Positions 38,908 to 47,382 of a stretch of DNA of 64,000 bases are shown piece by piece. The notes under the pieces are model-generated. The model searched no databases and was not told the DNA's origin. It saw only the letters and a list, made by a program, of their open reading frames with translations. The position numbers and the translations under genes are program-made. Positions within the stretch are counted from its first letter, which is position 1, and each line of letters starts with the position of its first letter. The DNA is from Limivivens faecihominis (GTDB lineage Bacteria > Bacillota > Clostridia > Lachnospirales > Lachnospiraceae). The stretch covers positions 62,001 to 126,000 of the forward strand of contig NZ_JAJEPR010000007.1 of the NCBI RefSeq assembly GCF_020686945.1, read 5' to 3'.

Positions 38908-41094
38908 TTATACTCTTACGAAATGATACAGCTTACTCTTGAAATCTCCGTGAAGTCCGCGGATCAGGAAGCCAGCCTTCATCAGCATGGAACCGGTATA
39001 AACCTCCTCGGTTCCCTCCAGACGGTAGGTCGCTTTCTCGTCGAAACCGTCCAGATAAATTTTTCTTGTAATCGGATTGGGGACACCGAGCACCTGCACA
39101 TAGGTCACAAGCACCTCACTCTTATCCCCGGCAGCCACAGTCCAGCAGTCGTAGAGATGATTCTCCCGATAGGAAGCGATGCGATAGTAGTCGCCCTCCC
39201 GTACCAGATCGTGATATTTATGGTACATTTCCACCTGGGCCGGAATCATCTTCCGGTCTTCCTCCGGGATCCGGGTCACATCAAGCTCATAGCCGAAAGT
39301 TCCGGCAAGGGCCACATGGCCTCTGGTCTCAAACGGCGTCACACGGCCAACGGTGTGGTTCGGGCAGTCGCTGACATGAGCGCCCATAGCGGACAGCGGA
39401 TAAATGAGAGCCGTTCCTTCCTGAATCTCCAGCCGCTCGATAGCATCGGTGTCGTCGGAGCACCAGATCTGGGGGCTGTAGTAGAGCATACCCGGATCAA
39501 AACGGGCTCCGCCGCCGGAGCAGTTCTCCAGAAGCAGGTTCGGGAATTCCTGTACCAGCCGCTCCTGCATCTCGTAAACGCCCAGCACATACCGGTGATA
39601 AAGCTCCTGCTGATGCTCTTTATCGAGATAAGAGCTGCCGAGGTCGCAGAGCTGGCGGTTCATATCCCATTTTACATAGACGATGTTGGCGCTTCTTAAG
39701 ATCGAAGCCACGCACTCGTAGGCATAATCGCGCACTTCCGGACGGGAAAGGTCGAGAACGTACTGCTGACGGCACTCTGTCGCCTCTCTTCCCTGGATCT
39801 GGATTGCCCAGTCCGGATGCTTCCGGTAAAGCTCGGAATCCGGGGAGATCATTTCCGGTTCAAACCAGATACCGAAGGCCAGGCCAATCTTATTGACCTC
39901 GTCCACCAGATGTTTGAGACCGCCGGTGATCTTCTCGGTGTTGACAGTCCAGTCGCCTAAGGAGCAGTTGTCGCTGTTTCTCTTTCCGAACCAGCCGTCG
40001 TCCATAACCAGCATCTCGATGCCGCATGCTTTCGCCTGACGGGCGATGGAAAGAAGCTTGTCGGTATTGAAATCAAAGTAAGTGGCCTCCCAGTTGTTGA
40101 TCAGGATGGGGCGTTTCTTGTGGTTGTAGGGGCTGCGAATCATATGGTTCCGGTAAAATTTCTGGTAGCTTCTGGTCATTTTTCCAAGACCGGCTCCGGA
40201 ATAGGTGAGAATGACCTCCGGAGCCTGGAAAGCCTCTCCGGAAGCCAGCGGCCAGCAGAAATCCTCCGGACTGATGCCCATAGTCATACGAACCGTATCA
40301 AACTGGCAGCGCTCGGCCTGAGCCACGAAGTTTCCGGAATAAACGAAATGCATGCCGTAAACCTTTCCGCTCTTCTGGTTGGTTCCCGGTGTCAGAAGAG
40401 CGATGAAGGGATGCTCCTGATGGCCGGACTCTCCGCGGAAGGAAGATACCAGCTGTTTTCCGTAAGCCAGCGGCCGGGTCTGGATGTGACGCTCTCTCGC
40501 CCAGGAACCGTGAAGACTCAGCATCTCGAAATCTTCGTTGTCCATATCCACGCAGGCGCTGTAAACTTTTTCCACTTTCAGCGTCTCGCTGCCCTCGTTT
40601 ATCAGGCGGACGCTTCTCGCGATAATGTCCTCTTTTTCAAAAATGGAATAGCTCAGGATCACCTTGAGGCCCAGGATCGGGTCTTTTAAGATCAGATCCA
40701 GCGTCTCCACTTCTTCCTCGGTTCCAAAGGAGGCGGGCAGCCCCTCGAGTTTTTTCTTTCCTTTGTAGATCTCGTGGCCTTCATAGAAGATCTCGCAGCC
40801 CCGGCGTCCGTCGGCATTGCGGACATTGAGGCAGCTCTCCCGGAAATCGCCGACACCGCCGGTGGGGTATTCGGTCGGGAAACGGTCCAGGAAGGATGAT
40901 TTCTCTCTTTTTACCACGCTGGGAGTGAAGGGATGCTCATCGATGCGAAGCAGATAATTCTCCACTTCTCCTTCCAGGCGGTCGCCGTAGTAAATGTGGC
41001 CCACATAGCCCTCGGTGGTAAGGCCGATGAGATAGGTACTGTTTTCCGTATCCAGACGGAAGATTTTTTTCTCTTTTTCGTAAGAAACTGACAT
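38908..41094 (-). CDS. Alpha-galactosidase, GH36
   Basis: A 728-residue cytoplasmic enzyme that removes alpha-1,6-galactose from galactomannan or raffinose-type oligosaccharides. GH36 features are an N-terminal beta-sandwich, the barrel segment WEATYFDFNTDKLLSIARQAKACGIEMLVMDDGWFGKRN, nucleophile Asp in VYVKWDMNRQL, and acid/base Asp in WCSDDTDAIERL (with LLENCSGGGARFDPGMLYYSPQ before it). The start at 41094 was chosen because AGGAG is 8 bases upstream; an ATG 21 bases earlier has none. It has its own promoter with a candidate LacI operator. It fits removal of side groups before mannoside phosphorolysis. Confidence 0.95.
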   Translation of the reverse strand: MSVSYEKEKKIFRLDTENSTYLIGLTTEGYVGHIYYGDRLEGEVENYLLRIDEHPFTPSVVKREKSSFLDRFPTEYPTGGVGDFRESCLNVRNADGRRGCEIFYEGHEIYKGKKKLEGLPASFGTEEEVETLDLILKDPILGLKVILSYSIFEKEDIIARSVRLINEGSETLKVEKVYSACVDMDNEDFEMLSLHGSWARERHIQTRPLAYGKQLVSSFRGESGHQEHPFIALLTPGTNQKSGKVYGMHFVYSGNFVAQAERCQFDTVRMTMGISPEDFCWPLASGEAFQAPEVILTYSGAGLGKMTRSYQKFYRNHMIRSPYNHKKRPILINNWEATYFDFNTDKLLSIARQAKACGIEMLVMDDGWFGKRNSDNCSLGDWTVNTEKITGGLKHLVDEVNKIGLAFGIWFEPEMISPDSELYRKHPDWAIQIQGREATECRQQYVLDLSRPEVRDYAYECVASILRSANIVYVKWDMNRQLCDLGSSYLDKEHQQELYHRYVLGVYEMQERLVQEFPNLLLENCSGGGARFDPGMLYYSPQIWCSDDTDAIERLEIQEGTALIYPLSAMGAHVSDCPNHTVGRVTPFETRGHVALAGTFGYELDVTRIPEEDRKMIPAQVEMYHKYHDLVREGDYYRIASYRENHLYDCWTVAAGDKSEVLVTYVQVLGVPNPITRKIYLDGFDEKATYRLEGTEEVYTGSMLMKAGFLIRGLHGDFKSKLYHFVRV

Positions 41095-41195
41095 TTGTAA
41101 TCTCCTCTCATACAATATACGTTTTGCTTTAACCCCCTAGTATAGCGTTTTCGTGCAAGCCCGAAAAGCTTTTTGAGCTTTCGGCCCTGGGGTCA

Positions 41196-41232
41196 TTAAG
41201 TTTAATATACTTAAAAAAAGATTAAATGTCAA
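41196..41232 (-). promoter_or_regulatory. Promoter and candidate LacI operator of the alpha-galactosidase gene
   Basis: On the minus strand -35 TTGACA (41227-41232) and -10 TATATT (41204-41209) are 17 bases apart. A perfect dyad TTAAGT-N7-ACTTAA (41196-41214) covers the -10. A hairpin AACCCC...GGGGT with inner CCGAAAAGCT/AGCTTTCGG lies in the leader (about 41131-41193). Confidence 0.7.
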
Positions 41233-41241
41233 TTAAATATC

Positions 41242-41847
41242 TTACACACTTTTCGAAAGCCAGTGTAAAAAATTGATATAAATTTCGGGAAACAACCGGA
41301 TCGGTTCCTGATTTTCCTTGTGTTCCCCGATCATCTGCTCCATCCAGACCATATCGTACCAGCGGTGAAATTTATAGCCGCACTGATAAAATTTTCCCAC
41401 CAGGCGATAGCCCAGATGCTTGTGAAAATAGATGCTGTCATTGGTGAGGTGCTCGTCCTCCTGATCCGTACAGGCGATGCAGGCGTTGACGTTTAAGATG
41501 CCCTGCTCTTTTAAGCCCTCCTCCAGTGCATCATAGAGGATCCGGCCCAGGCCCCGACGCTTCTGATCCATCCGGATGTAAATTGAAGTCTCCACGGCCC
41601 AGTCGTAGGCCGCCCGTGTCTGAAAACGGCCCGCGTAGGCATAACCCAGAATCCCGGTCTCATCCTCCACCACCAGATAAGGATAATGCTGCAGCGTGTT
41701 CTCGATTCTTCCGCGAAATTCCTCCACGGAGGGCACTTCATACTCAAAGGTGATGGCAGTCTTTTCCACATAGGGTGCATATACTTTAAGAATTTCCTCC
41801 GCATCCTCCGGCTTCGCGATCCGGAGGTGAAAGTTTCTCTTTTCCAT
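41242..41847 (-). CDS. GNAT family N-acetyltransferase (phosphinothricin acetyltransferase-like)
   Basis: A 201-residue acetyltransferase. The acetyl-CoA-binding motif A is visible as SIYIRMDQKRRGLGRILYDALEEGLKEQG (R/Q-x-x-G-x-G/A pattern). The N-terminal LRIAKPEDAEEILKVYAPYVEKTAITFEYEVPS and later IYFHKHLGYRLVGKFYQCGYKFHRWYDMVWME match the Pat/MnaT-like subgroup that acetylates amino groups of small molecules. AAGGA lies 8 bases before the chosen ATG. A second GNAT gene lies 71 bp upstream, with a GC-rich hairpin between. The substrate is unknown. Confidence 0.88.
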   Translation of the reverse strand: MEKRNFHLRIAKPEDAEEILKVYAPYVEKTAITFEYEVPSVEEFRGRIENTLQHYPYLVVEDETGILGYAYAGRFQTRAAYDWAVETSIYIRMDQKRRGLGRILYDALEEGLKEQGILNVNACIACTDQEDEHLTNDSIYFHKHLGYRLVGKFYQCGYKFHRWYDMVWMEQMIGEHKENQEPIRLFPEIYINFLHWLSKSV

Positions 41848-41918
41848 GTCTTTCATCCTTTCTGCAGAAACAGTTCAGGCCGCGGAAAATCTTCCGCAGC
41901 CTGTCTTAAATACTTTTC

Positions 41919-42440
41919 TTATTTTTCTAAGGAAAGCGCTTTTTCAAAAGCCATTCTTGTCTCGTCGGTTCTTCCAAGGAAAATGGTTCCGCAGTGGACA
42001 AAGCCATGGCTTCCAAGCCAGGTCTGCATAGGCACATTATCCCGGTGGGTGTCCATCCGGATCACAGAAAAACCGTTTCCGCGGATCTCTTCTTCCATCG
42101 CCCCAAGAAGCTTTCCGGCAATTCCGTGTCTCCGGATCGTAGACAGCACGGCAATCCGGTGGATCGTCGCATAGGAAACGTTGCCGAGCTTCCACTCGCC
42201 GTCATAGATCCGGTCATAGTTAGGTTCTCCCCGGAAAGAAAGCATAGCGGTGCCGAGGATCGTTCCATCCTCCTCCCAGACTCTGCTCTCTCCATTTCTG
42301 ATGTCATCACGGATAATTTCTTCAGACGGATAACCGTCCTGCCACTGATCCAGTCCGGCCTCTCCCATAGTCCGCTGGGCATCATGGATAACTGCCATGA
42401 TACCCTCAAGATCCTTTTCCTCTCCTGCTCTGTATCCCAT
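41919..42440 (-). CDS. GNAT family N-acetyltransferase
   Basis: A 173-residue acetyltransferase of a different GNAT subgroup. It has MGYRAGEEKDLEGIMAVIHDAQRTM at the start, VSYATIHRIAVLSTIRRHGIAGKLLGAMEEEIRGNG as motif A (acetyl-CoA pyrophosphate loop), then MDTHRDNVPMQTWLGSHGFVHCGTI. The start at 42440 is inferred from the fold beginning and lies 4 bases after the upp stop, so translation is probably coupled; a longer frame would overlap upp. The substrate is unknown. It is cotranscribed with upp. Confidence 0.85.
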   Translation of the reverse strand: MGYRAGEEKDLEGIMAVIHDAQRTMGEAGLDQWQDGYPSEEIIRDDIRNGESRVWEEDGTILGTAMLSFRGEPNYDRIYDGEWKLGNVSYATIHRIAVLSTIRRHGIAGKLLGAMEEEIRGNGFSVIRMDTHRDNVPMQTWLGSHGFVHCGTIFLGRTDETRMAFEKALSLEK

Positions 42441-42444
42441 GGTC

Positions 42445-43074
42445 TTATTTGGTTCCGAAGATACGGTCTCCGGCATCGCCCAGACCCGGGCAGATGTATG
42501 CGTGCTCATTCAGGCAGCGATCCAGATGACCACAGTAGATCTGAATGTCCGGATGTGCCTCGTGAAGTCTCTTCAGTCCTTCCGGAGCTGCGATGATGCA
42601 CATGAATTTGATGTTGCGGCCGCCCTGTTTCTTTACATAGTCCACAGCTGCCTCGGCAGAACCGCCGGTTGCCAGCATCGGGTCAACGATGACATTGATA
42701 CGTTCGTTGATGGACTCAGGAAGTTTGCAGTAATACTCGTGAGGCTCATGGGTCACAGGATCACGGTAGAGTCCCACATGGCCAACCTTTGCGGACGGAA
42801 CCAGGGTCAGAATACCGTTTACCATTCCAAGGCCGGCACGAAGCACCGGAATGACAGCCAGTTTTTTACCGGAGATAAAGGGAGTCTTGCAGGTCTCGAT
42901 CGGAGTCTCAATCTCCACATCCTCGGTCGGAAGATCGCGGAACGCCTCGTAGCCCATAAGAACAGCGATCTCCTCCACCAGCTTACGAAACTCGTTGGTT
43001 CCGGTATTCTTGTCTCTCAGCATTGAAATCTTGTGCTGGATCAGCGGATGCTCCATAATGTAAACTTTTTCCAT
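42445..43074 (-). CDS. upp: Uracil phosphoribosyltransferase
   Basis: A 209-residue enzyme making UMP from uracil and PRPP in pyrimidine salvage. The UPRT signature is complete: EHPLIQHKISMLRDKNT, EIETPI, VPVLRAGLGMVNGIL, and the PRPP-binding VIVDPMLATGGSAEAAVDYVKK, ending with YICPGLGDAGDRIFGTK. GGAGGAG lies 7 bases before the ATG at 43074; a longer frame starting 54 bases earlier lacks support. It is followed directly by a GNAT gene. Confidence 0.97.
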   Translation of the reverse strand: MEKVYIMEHPLIQHKISMLRDKNTGTNEFRKLVEEIAVLMGYEAFRDLPTEDVEIETPIETCKTPFISGKKLAVIPVLRAGLGMVNGILTLVPSAKVGHVGLYRDPVTHEPHEYYCKLPESINERINVIVDPMLATGGSAEAAVDYVKKQGGRNIKFMCIIAAPEGLKRLHEAHPDIQIYCGHLDRCLNEHAYICPGLGDAGDRIFGTK

Positions 43075-43160
43075 TTGTTTTCTCCTCCTGTGTATGATAT
43101 TTGCCCAAAACTGCATACAGTGTATCATATTCCAGTGAGGTCTGCAAGGAATATCCTTTC

Positions 43161-44453
43161 TTATTTCAGGATCTCATGAAGCACTCTTCCGTCTGTCCCT
43201 TCCATGTTAAAACCAAGAGCCGCTGCAAAGGTGGGGGCCTCATCCACCAACCGGCAGTTTTTCAGGACAGCGCCTTCTTTGATGGAAGGACCGAAAGCGA
43301 TGAGAGTCGGCGACGGACCACGGTCCGGATGATGGCCGTGGGTGGCGTGGCCGAAGCGGTAATCGGAGGTATCGAAGCCCCGGACCACCGGCCCGTACCA
43401 GCTTCCACTGAATGAGGTATAGCCGTCGGTCTCCAGCACGAAGGAGAAATCCCCGGCCAGATGCTCTTTTTCCCGGATCTCTTCCGTGGTATAAACCTGG
43501 CTGATGCCGTAGACGCCGGCCTCACAGAGTTCCTTCAAAACCGCATAGGTCTTCTCCCAGGCCTGCCGGTCCGAAGGATCTTTAAGGAAAACCTGGGCGG
43601 AGGCTCCGGTGGACTTAATCATGGCCGTGTAGTCTTTGACTTCATGATTTTCTCCCAGCGTAATGAGGCCACGCTCAGCCAGAAGCACGTTCGGGCAAAC
43701 CACCCGCTCGATATTGATCTGGCCGTGGTCGCTGACGATGAAAAAATCCGTATCTTCGCAGGTTCCCGCATCCTGAGTCGCCTTGATGAGCCAGCCCAGC
43801 CAGTTGTCAATCTCGTGGAGGCCGTGCGTCACCTTCGGGCTGAAGAGGCCGGTCTGGTGGCGGTAGCCGTCGATGTTTGCCGGATGAATCATCAGAAGAT
43901 CCGGCTGGTAATTCCGGATGATACTACAAGCACTTGCGGTGATAAATTCGTCGCAGTAGGGATGAATCCGGTGTTTGAGCATCCAGAGGTTCGGCTCGAT
44001 GCAGCTCTTCACGACCTCCTCAGAGCTTCCGCTGGCCCGGAAACAATGCTGCGCCGTCTCCGTCTCGCTCTGGGGCCAGTATTCATCGATGAGATAGTCG
44101 ATCGAAGAACAGTTTCCCGTCACCGGCCAGAAGACAGCCGCCGTGGAGAGTCCTTTCTCCTTCGCCCGATCGAAAATCGACGGAACTTTTACCTTATCAT
44201 AGAACCAGTTCCAGTCCGAAGAAAGCTCCTTCACATTGCTGAGTTCATTATTTACGATGCCGTGACGATCCGGATAGCAGCCCGTCATCATCGTGGTATG
44301 GCAGGGGTAGGTGAGGGTCGGATAAATGCTCCGCACCTGCTCCACCCGGGCGGCCTTTTTCCAGATCGAACCGAAGACCGGCAGCTGTTCCAGAGTTGCC
44401 GTATCTTCATAAATCAGCGCGTCCTCAGAAATAACAATCACATGTTTTCCCAT
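43161..44453 (-). CDS. Alkaline-phosphatase superfamily phosphodiesterase/nucleotide pyrophosphatase
   Basis: A 430-residue metal-dependent phosphodiesterase of the type I nucleotide pyrophosphatase group. The metal and nucleophile regions are VIVISEDALIYED (first Asp), SIYPTLTYPCHTTMMTGCYPDRHGI (Thr nucleophile in the LTYPCHTT region), DLLMIHPANIDGYRHQTG, and DFFIVSDHGQ (metal Asp-His). No signal peptide is seen, so it acts inside the cell. It is the last gene of a Ugp-like import operon, 15 bp after the permease stop. It likely cleaves an imported phosphodiester such as a glycerophosphodiester, which is inference. Confidence 0.88.
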   Translation of the reverse strand: MGKHVIVISEDALIYEDTATLEQLPVFGSIWKKAARVEQVRSIYPTLTYPCHTTMMTGCYPDRHGIVNNELSNVKELSSDWNWFYDKVKVPSIFDRAKEKGLSTAAVFWPVTGNCSSIDYLIDEYWPQSETETAQHCFRASGSSEEVVKSCIEPNLWMLKHRIHPYCDEFITASACSIIRNYQPDLLMIHPANIDGYRHQTGLFSPKVTHGLHEIDNWLGWLIKATQDAGTCEDTDFFIVSDHGQINIERVVCPNVLLAERGLITLGENHEVKDYTAMIKSTGASAQVFLKDPSDRQAWEKTYAVLKELCEAGVYGISQVYTTEEIREKEHLAGDFSFVLETDGYTSFSGSWYGPVVRGFDTSDYRFGHATHGHHPDRGPSPTLIAFGPSIKEGAVLKNCRLVDEAPTFAAALGFNMEGTDGRVLHEILK

Positions 44454-44468
44454 AAAAAATCCCTCCTG

Positions 44469-45311
44469 TCACTTAATCCCATTGTAAGTAAAGGCTTTGA
44501 TGATCTGTTTGCTTCCAAAACAGTAGATAATCAGTATCGGCACAACCAGAATCAGGTTACCCGCCATGATGAGATTCCACTGCAAGCCCTGCTCCGCATC
44601 CTGCTTGAGTTTTTCCACATAAAGCGTCAGCGGACGGAATTTATCGCTGTTCGTCATGACCAGCGGCCAGAAGTAGGAGTTCCAGATTCCGATGACTGAA
44701 AACATCATCGTCGCGATCAGGGAGGAGCGACACATGGGCAGCGCCACCTTCAGCATGATCTTCCACTCCCCGGCATCGTCCATCCGGGCCGCCTCGAAGA
44801 CTTCCGGATTGATCTGCCGGAAAGACTGGCGAAGCAGAAAGATCCCGAAAGCGTTGGCTCCGAAGGGCAGAATCTGGGGCAAAAGCGTGTCGATGAGCCT
44901 TGCCTTCGAAAACATCAGGTACACGCTGATGTAGGTAATCTGCTCCGGAATCATGAAAGCCACCAGCACAATGCCGAACAGCGCTTTTTTAAAGGGGAAC
45001 TCCCTTGTGGCAAAGGCATAGGCCGCCGGAACCATGACCAGCACCTGAATCACCACCACCGACGCCGTAATGATCAGGGAATTGCAGGCGTAGCGAAGAA
45101 TATTATCCGCACCGGTAAAAATTTCCTTCAGATTTCCCAGCGTAAACACCTCAGGGATCAGCGTAGGCGGCGTCCGGATCGCCTCCTGATAAGTTTTGAA
45201 AGCTGTGCTTCCCATCCAGTAAAATGGAAAGACAAACAGCAGAATTACAAAGATCTTCAGCACATCTCCCGGAAGCTTCGGAAGATATTTTCTCAATTTT
45301 TCTCTCAGCAT
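44469..45311 (-). CDS. Carbohydrate ABC permease, UgpE/MalG type
   Basis: A 280-residue membrane protein with six segments. The ABC permease EAA loop FEAARMDDAGEWKIMLKVALPMCRSS (about 182-207) contacts the ATPase, and the start VLKIFVILLFVFPFYWMGSTAF is typical. With the neighbouring UgpA-like permease it forms the membrane channel of the importer. GGAGG lies 6 bases before the ATG at 45311; a GTG 12 bases earlier would overlap that site. The final residues KQIIKAFTYNGIK are normal for UgpE-like proteins. It is downstream of ugpA-like and upstream of the phosphodiesterase. Confidence 0.9.
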   Translation of the reverse strand: MLREKLRKYLPKLPGDVLKIFVILLFVFPFYWMGSTAFKTYQEAIRTPPTLIPEVFTLGNLKEIFTGADNILRYACNSLIITASVVVIQVLVMVPAAYAFATREFPFKKALFGIVLVAFMIPEQITYISVYLMFSKARLIDTLLPQILPFGANAFGIFLLRQSFRQINPEVFEAARMDDAGEWKIMLKVALPMCRSSLIATMMFSVIGIWNSYFWPLVMTNSDKFRPLTLYVEKLKQDAEQGLQWNLIMAGNLILVVPILIIYCFGSKQIIKAFTYNGIK

Positions 45312-45324
45312 CTTATCCTCCACT

Positions 45325-46239
45325 TCACTGGTAATGTACCCTGCTCTCCAGACATTTGAAATATACCACCGTGACCAGAATCAGGATCACCATCAGGACA
45401 ACGCCTGCGGCGGAAGCGATTCCCAGGGTATTGTTTCTCTGGAACGCGTAATCGTAAATGTACATGCTCAAGACTCTCGTACTGTCCCCGGGACCGCCGT
45501 TTGTCATGATCCGCATGGAATCAAAAACTTTGAAGGAGCCCGTCGTGATCGTAATGAGAAGGAGAAACAGCTGCGGCGACAGCATCGGCAGCGTGATCCG
45601 GAAAAATTTCCGTAAGGGTCCCGCCTGATCCAGCATGGCTGCCTCGTCAATCTCCTGGGGAATGGATTTTAAGGCCGCCAGAATGATCAGAGCGTTATAA
45701 CCAATGGATTTCCAGACATTCACGGCGATGACACAGTTCATCGCCATGGAGGAGCTGCTGAGCCAGTTCTGGGGCGGGATGTGAAACCAGCCGAGTACCG
45801 TATTGAATAAGCCATAAGCATTTTTGTTGTAGAGCCAGGTCCAGATGAAGGCGCAGGAAATGGATGCAATCAGATGCGGTGTGAAAATCAGCACCTGCGA
45901 TACCTCATTGATCTTCCGGTCCGCCCTCATCCAGAGGGCAAAAAGAAGAGCCAGCGTGAGAAGTATCACTACCACCATCATAGTATAGTAGCCCGTGTTT
46001 TTCAATGCGGTCAGAAAATCTGTTTTCACAAAAAAGAGCTGCCGGTAATTGTCCAGCCCCACAAACTGTTTCAGCGGCTTCAGCGCATTTCCCTTAAAAA
46101 AGCTGAGCCGGACAATATTCAGCATCGGATAGATTGTAAACACCAGGAGAAAGCAGAGGGCCGGCAGAATCATCAGCCAGGAACCCAACCAGTCCTTCCA
46201 TTTTTTCCTGCGGTTCCGGCGCTTTCTTTCTTCATCCAT
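45325..46239 (-). CDS. Carbohydrate ABC permease, UgpA/MalF type
   Basis: A 304-residue permease with a basic N-terminus (DEERKRRNRRKKWKDWLG), six segments and the EAA loop DEAAMLDQAGPLRKFFRITLPMLSP. VFDSMRIMTNGGPGDSTRVL is the usual MalF/UgpA sequence before the last segment. It pairs with the UgpE-type permease. GAGGTGA lies before the ATG at 46239, and its first 8 bases overlap the end of the ATPase gene, so translation is coupled. A longer in-frame start (46374) would lie deep in the ATPase gene and was rejected. Confidence 0.9.
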   Translation of the reverse strand: MDEERKRRNRRKKWKDWLGSWLMILPALCFLLVFTIYPMLNIVRLSFFKGNALKPLKQFVGLDNYRQLFFVKTDFLTALKNTGYYTMMVVVILLTLALLFALWMRADRKINEVSQVLIFTPHLIASISCAFIWTWLYNKNAYGLFNTVLGWFHIPPQNWLSSSSMAMNCVIAVNVWKSIGYNALIILAALKSIPQEIDEAAMLDQAGPLRKFFRITLPMLSPQLFLLLITITTGSFKVFDSMRIMTNGGPGDSTRVLSMYIYDYAFQRNNTLGIASAAGVVLMVILILVTVVYFKCLESRVHYQ

Positions 46240-47287
46240 GATACTCACCTCTGATTCTCCGAAGATAAGCCTCCCGGTTCTCCTCTGTTTCCAGGCGGAT
46301 CCGCTGTCCTTCCCCGTCAAAAAACAGGACAAACTCATCGGGAACGGAAAGATGACATTCCTCTCCGGCCTCAAACTCGCACTCGCGGCTTTTTACCATC
46401 ATGATACCGTCCCCGGTCTCCACTTTGTAAACGGTCTCGCTTCCCAGCATCTCGCAGGTGATGATCCGGGCTTTTCTCCGATAGACAGCCTTTCCGTTTT
46501 CCGTCCTGGAAAGCTCTGCCCGCTCCGGCCGGAAGCCCATCTGGATCTTTCCGTCGCAGGAAAACACATTCATGGGCGGCGTTCCCATAAACTGGGCGGT
46601 AAAGGTATTGTCCGGATCGTTATAAAGCTCTCTCGGATTTCCTTTCTGCATGATTTTCCCTTTATTGATGAGGACGATCATATCCGCCATAGCCATGGCC
46701 TCCACCTGATCGTGGGTCACATAGACAAAGGTGGTTCCCAGGTTTTTATGCATCTCGATGAGTTCGGAACGCATGGAGTTCCGGAGCTTGGCATCCAGAT
46801 TGGAAAGCGGCTCATCCATGAGAAAAACTTTCGGCTGCTTCACCATGGCCCGGGCCAGAGCAATTCTCTGACGCTGACCGCCGGAAAGCGTCGAGGGCCG
46901 CCGGTCCAGAAGCTCCGTAAGACCGGTCATTCTGGCCACCTCGGCGATTCTCCGCTGACGCTCTGCCTTTGGAACTTTTCTGTTTTTCAATCCGAAATCA
47001 ATGTTGTCCCGTACGGTCATCATGGGATAAATCGCATAATTCTGGAAAACCATGGCGATGTCTCTTTTTCCCGGGTCAAGATCGGTGATATCCTGCCCAT
47101 CCATCAGAACCTGCCCGGAAGTAGCCGGTCCCAGACCTGCGATCATCCGTAAAAGGGTGGTTTTTCCGCAGCCTGAAGGCCCTACCAGTACGGTAAATTT
47201 TCCGTCAGGGATGACCAGGTCTAGACTGTCGATGACGCGGACCTGATTAAAAATTTTCGATACATGATGCAACTTTATTTCAGCCAT
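46232..47287 (-). CDS. ABC importer ATPase, UgpC/MsmK type
   Basis: A 351-residue ATPase. Walker A is GPSGCGKTTLLRMIAGL (about 37-53), the Q-loop MVFQNYAIYPMMTVRDNI, the signature LSGGQRQRIALARAM, Walker B VFLMDEPLSNLDAKLR and the switch His in VYVTHDQVEAMAMAD. A C-terminal OB-fold regulatory domain begins near residue 235. Such ATPases serve UgpABE-type and other sugar importers and can be shared. This is the only importer ATPase in the window, so it might also energise the mannoside and xyloside importers, whose operons have none. AGGGGAG precedes the ATG. Confidence 0.95.
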   Translation of the reverse strand: MAEIKLHHVSKIFNQVRVIDSLDLVIPDGKFTVLVGPSGCGKTTLLRMIAGLGPATSGQVLMDGQDITDLDPGKRDIAMVFQNYAIYPMMTVRDNIDFGLKNRKVPKAERQRRIAEVARMTGLTELLDRRPSTLSGGQRQRIALARAMVKQPKVFLMDEPLSNLDAKLRNSMRSELIEMHKNLGTTFVYVTHDQVEAMAMADMIVLINKGKIMQKGNPRELYNDPDNTFTAQFMGTPPMNVFSCDGKIQMGFRPERAELSRTENGKAVYRRKARIITCEMLGSETVYKVETGDGIMMVKSRECEFEAGEECHLSVPDEFVLFFDGEGQRIRLETEENREAYLRRIRGEYHG

Positions 47288-47382
47288 ATTTATGCTCCCC
47301 TTTTTAAAGATTTCGGGGGCAAACTTCTTTGCCCCCGACTGCTGTCCGCGGCTGGCTGCCGCAACCTTCATTTCTTTCGGCT

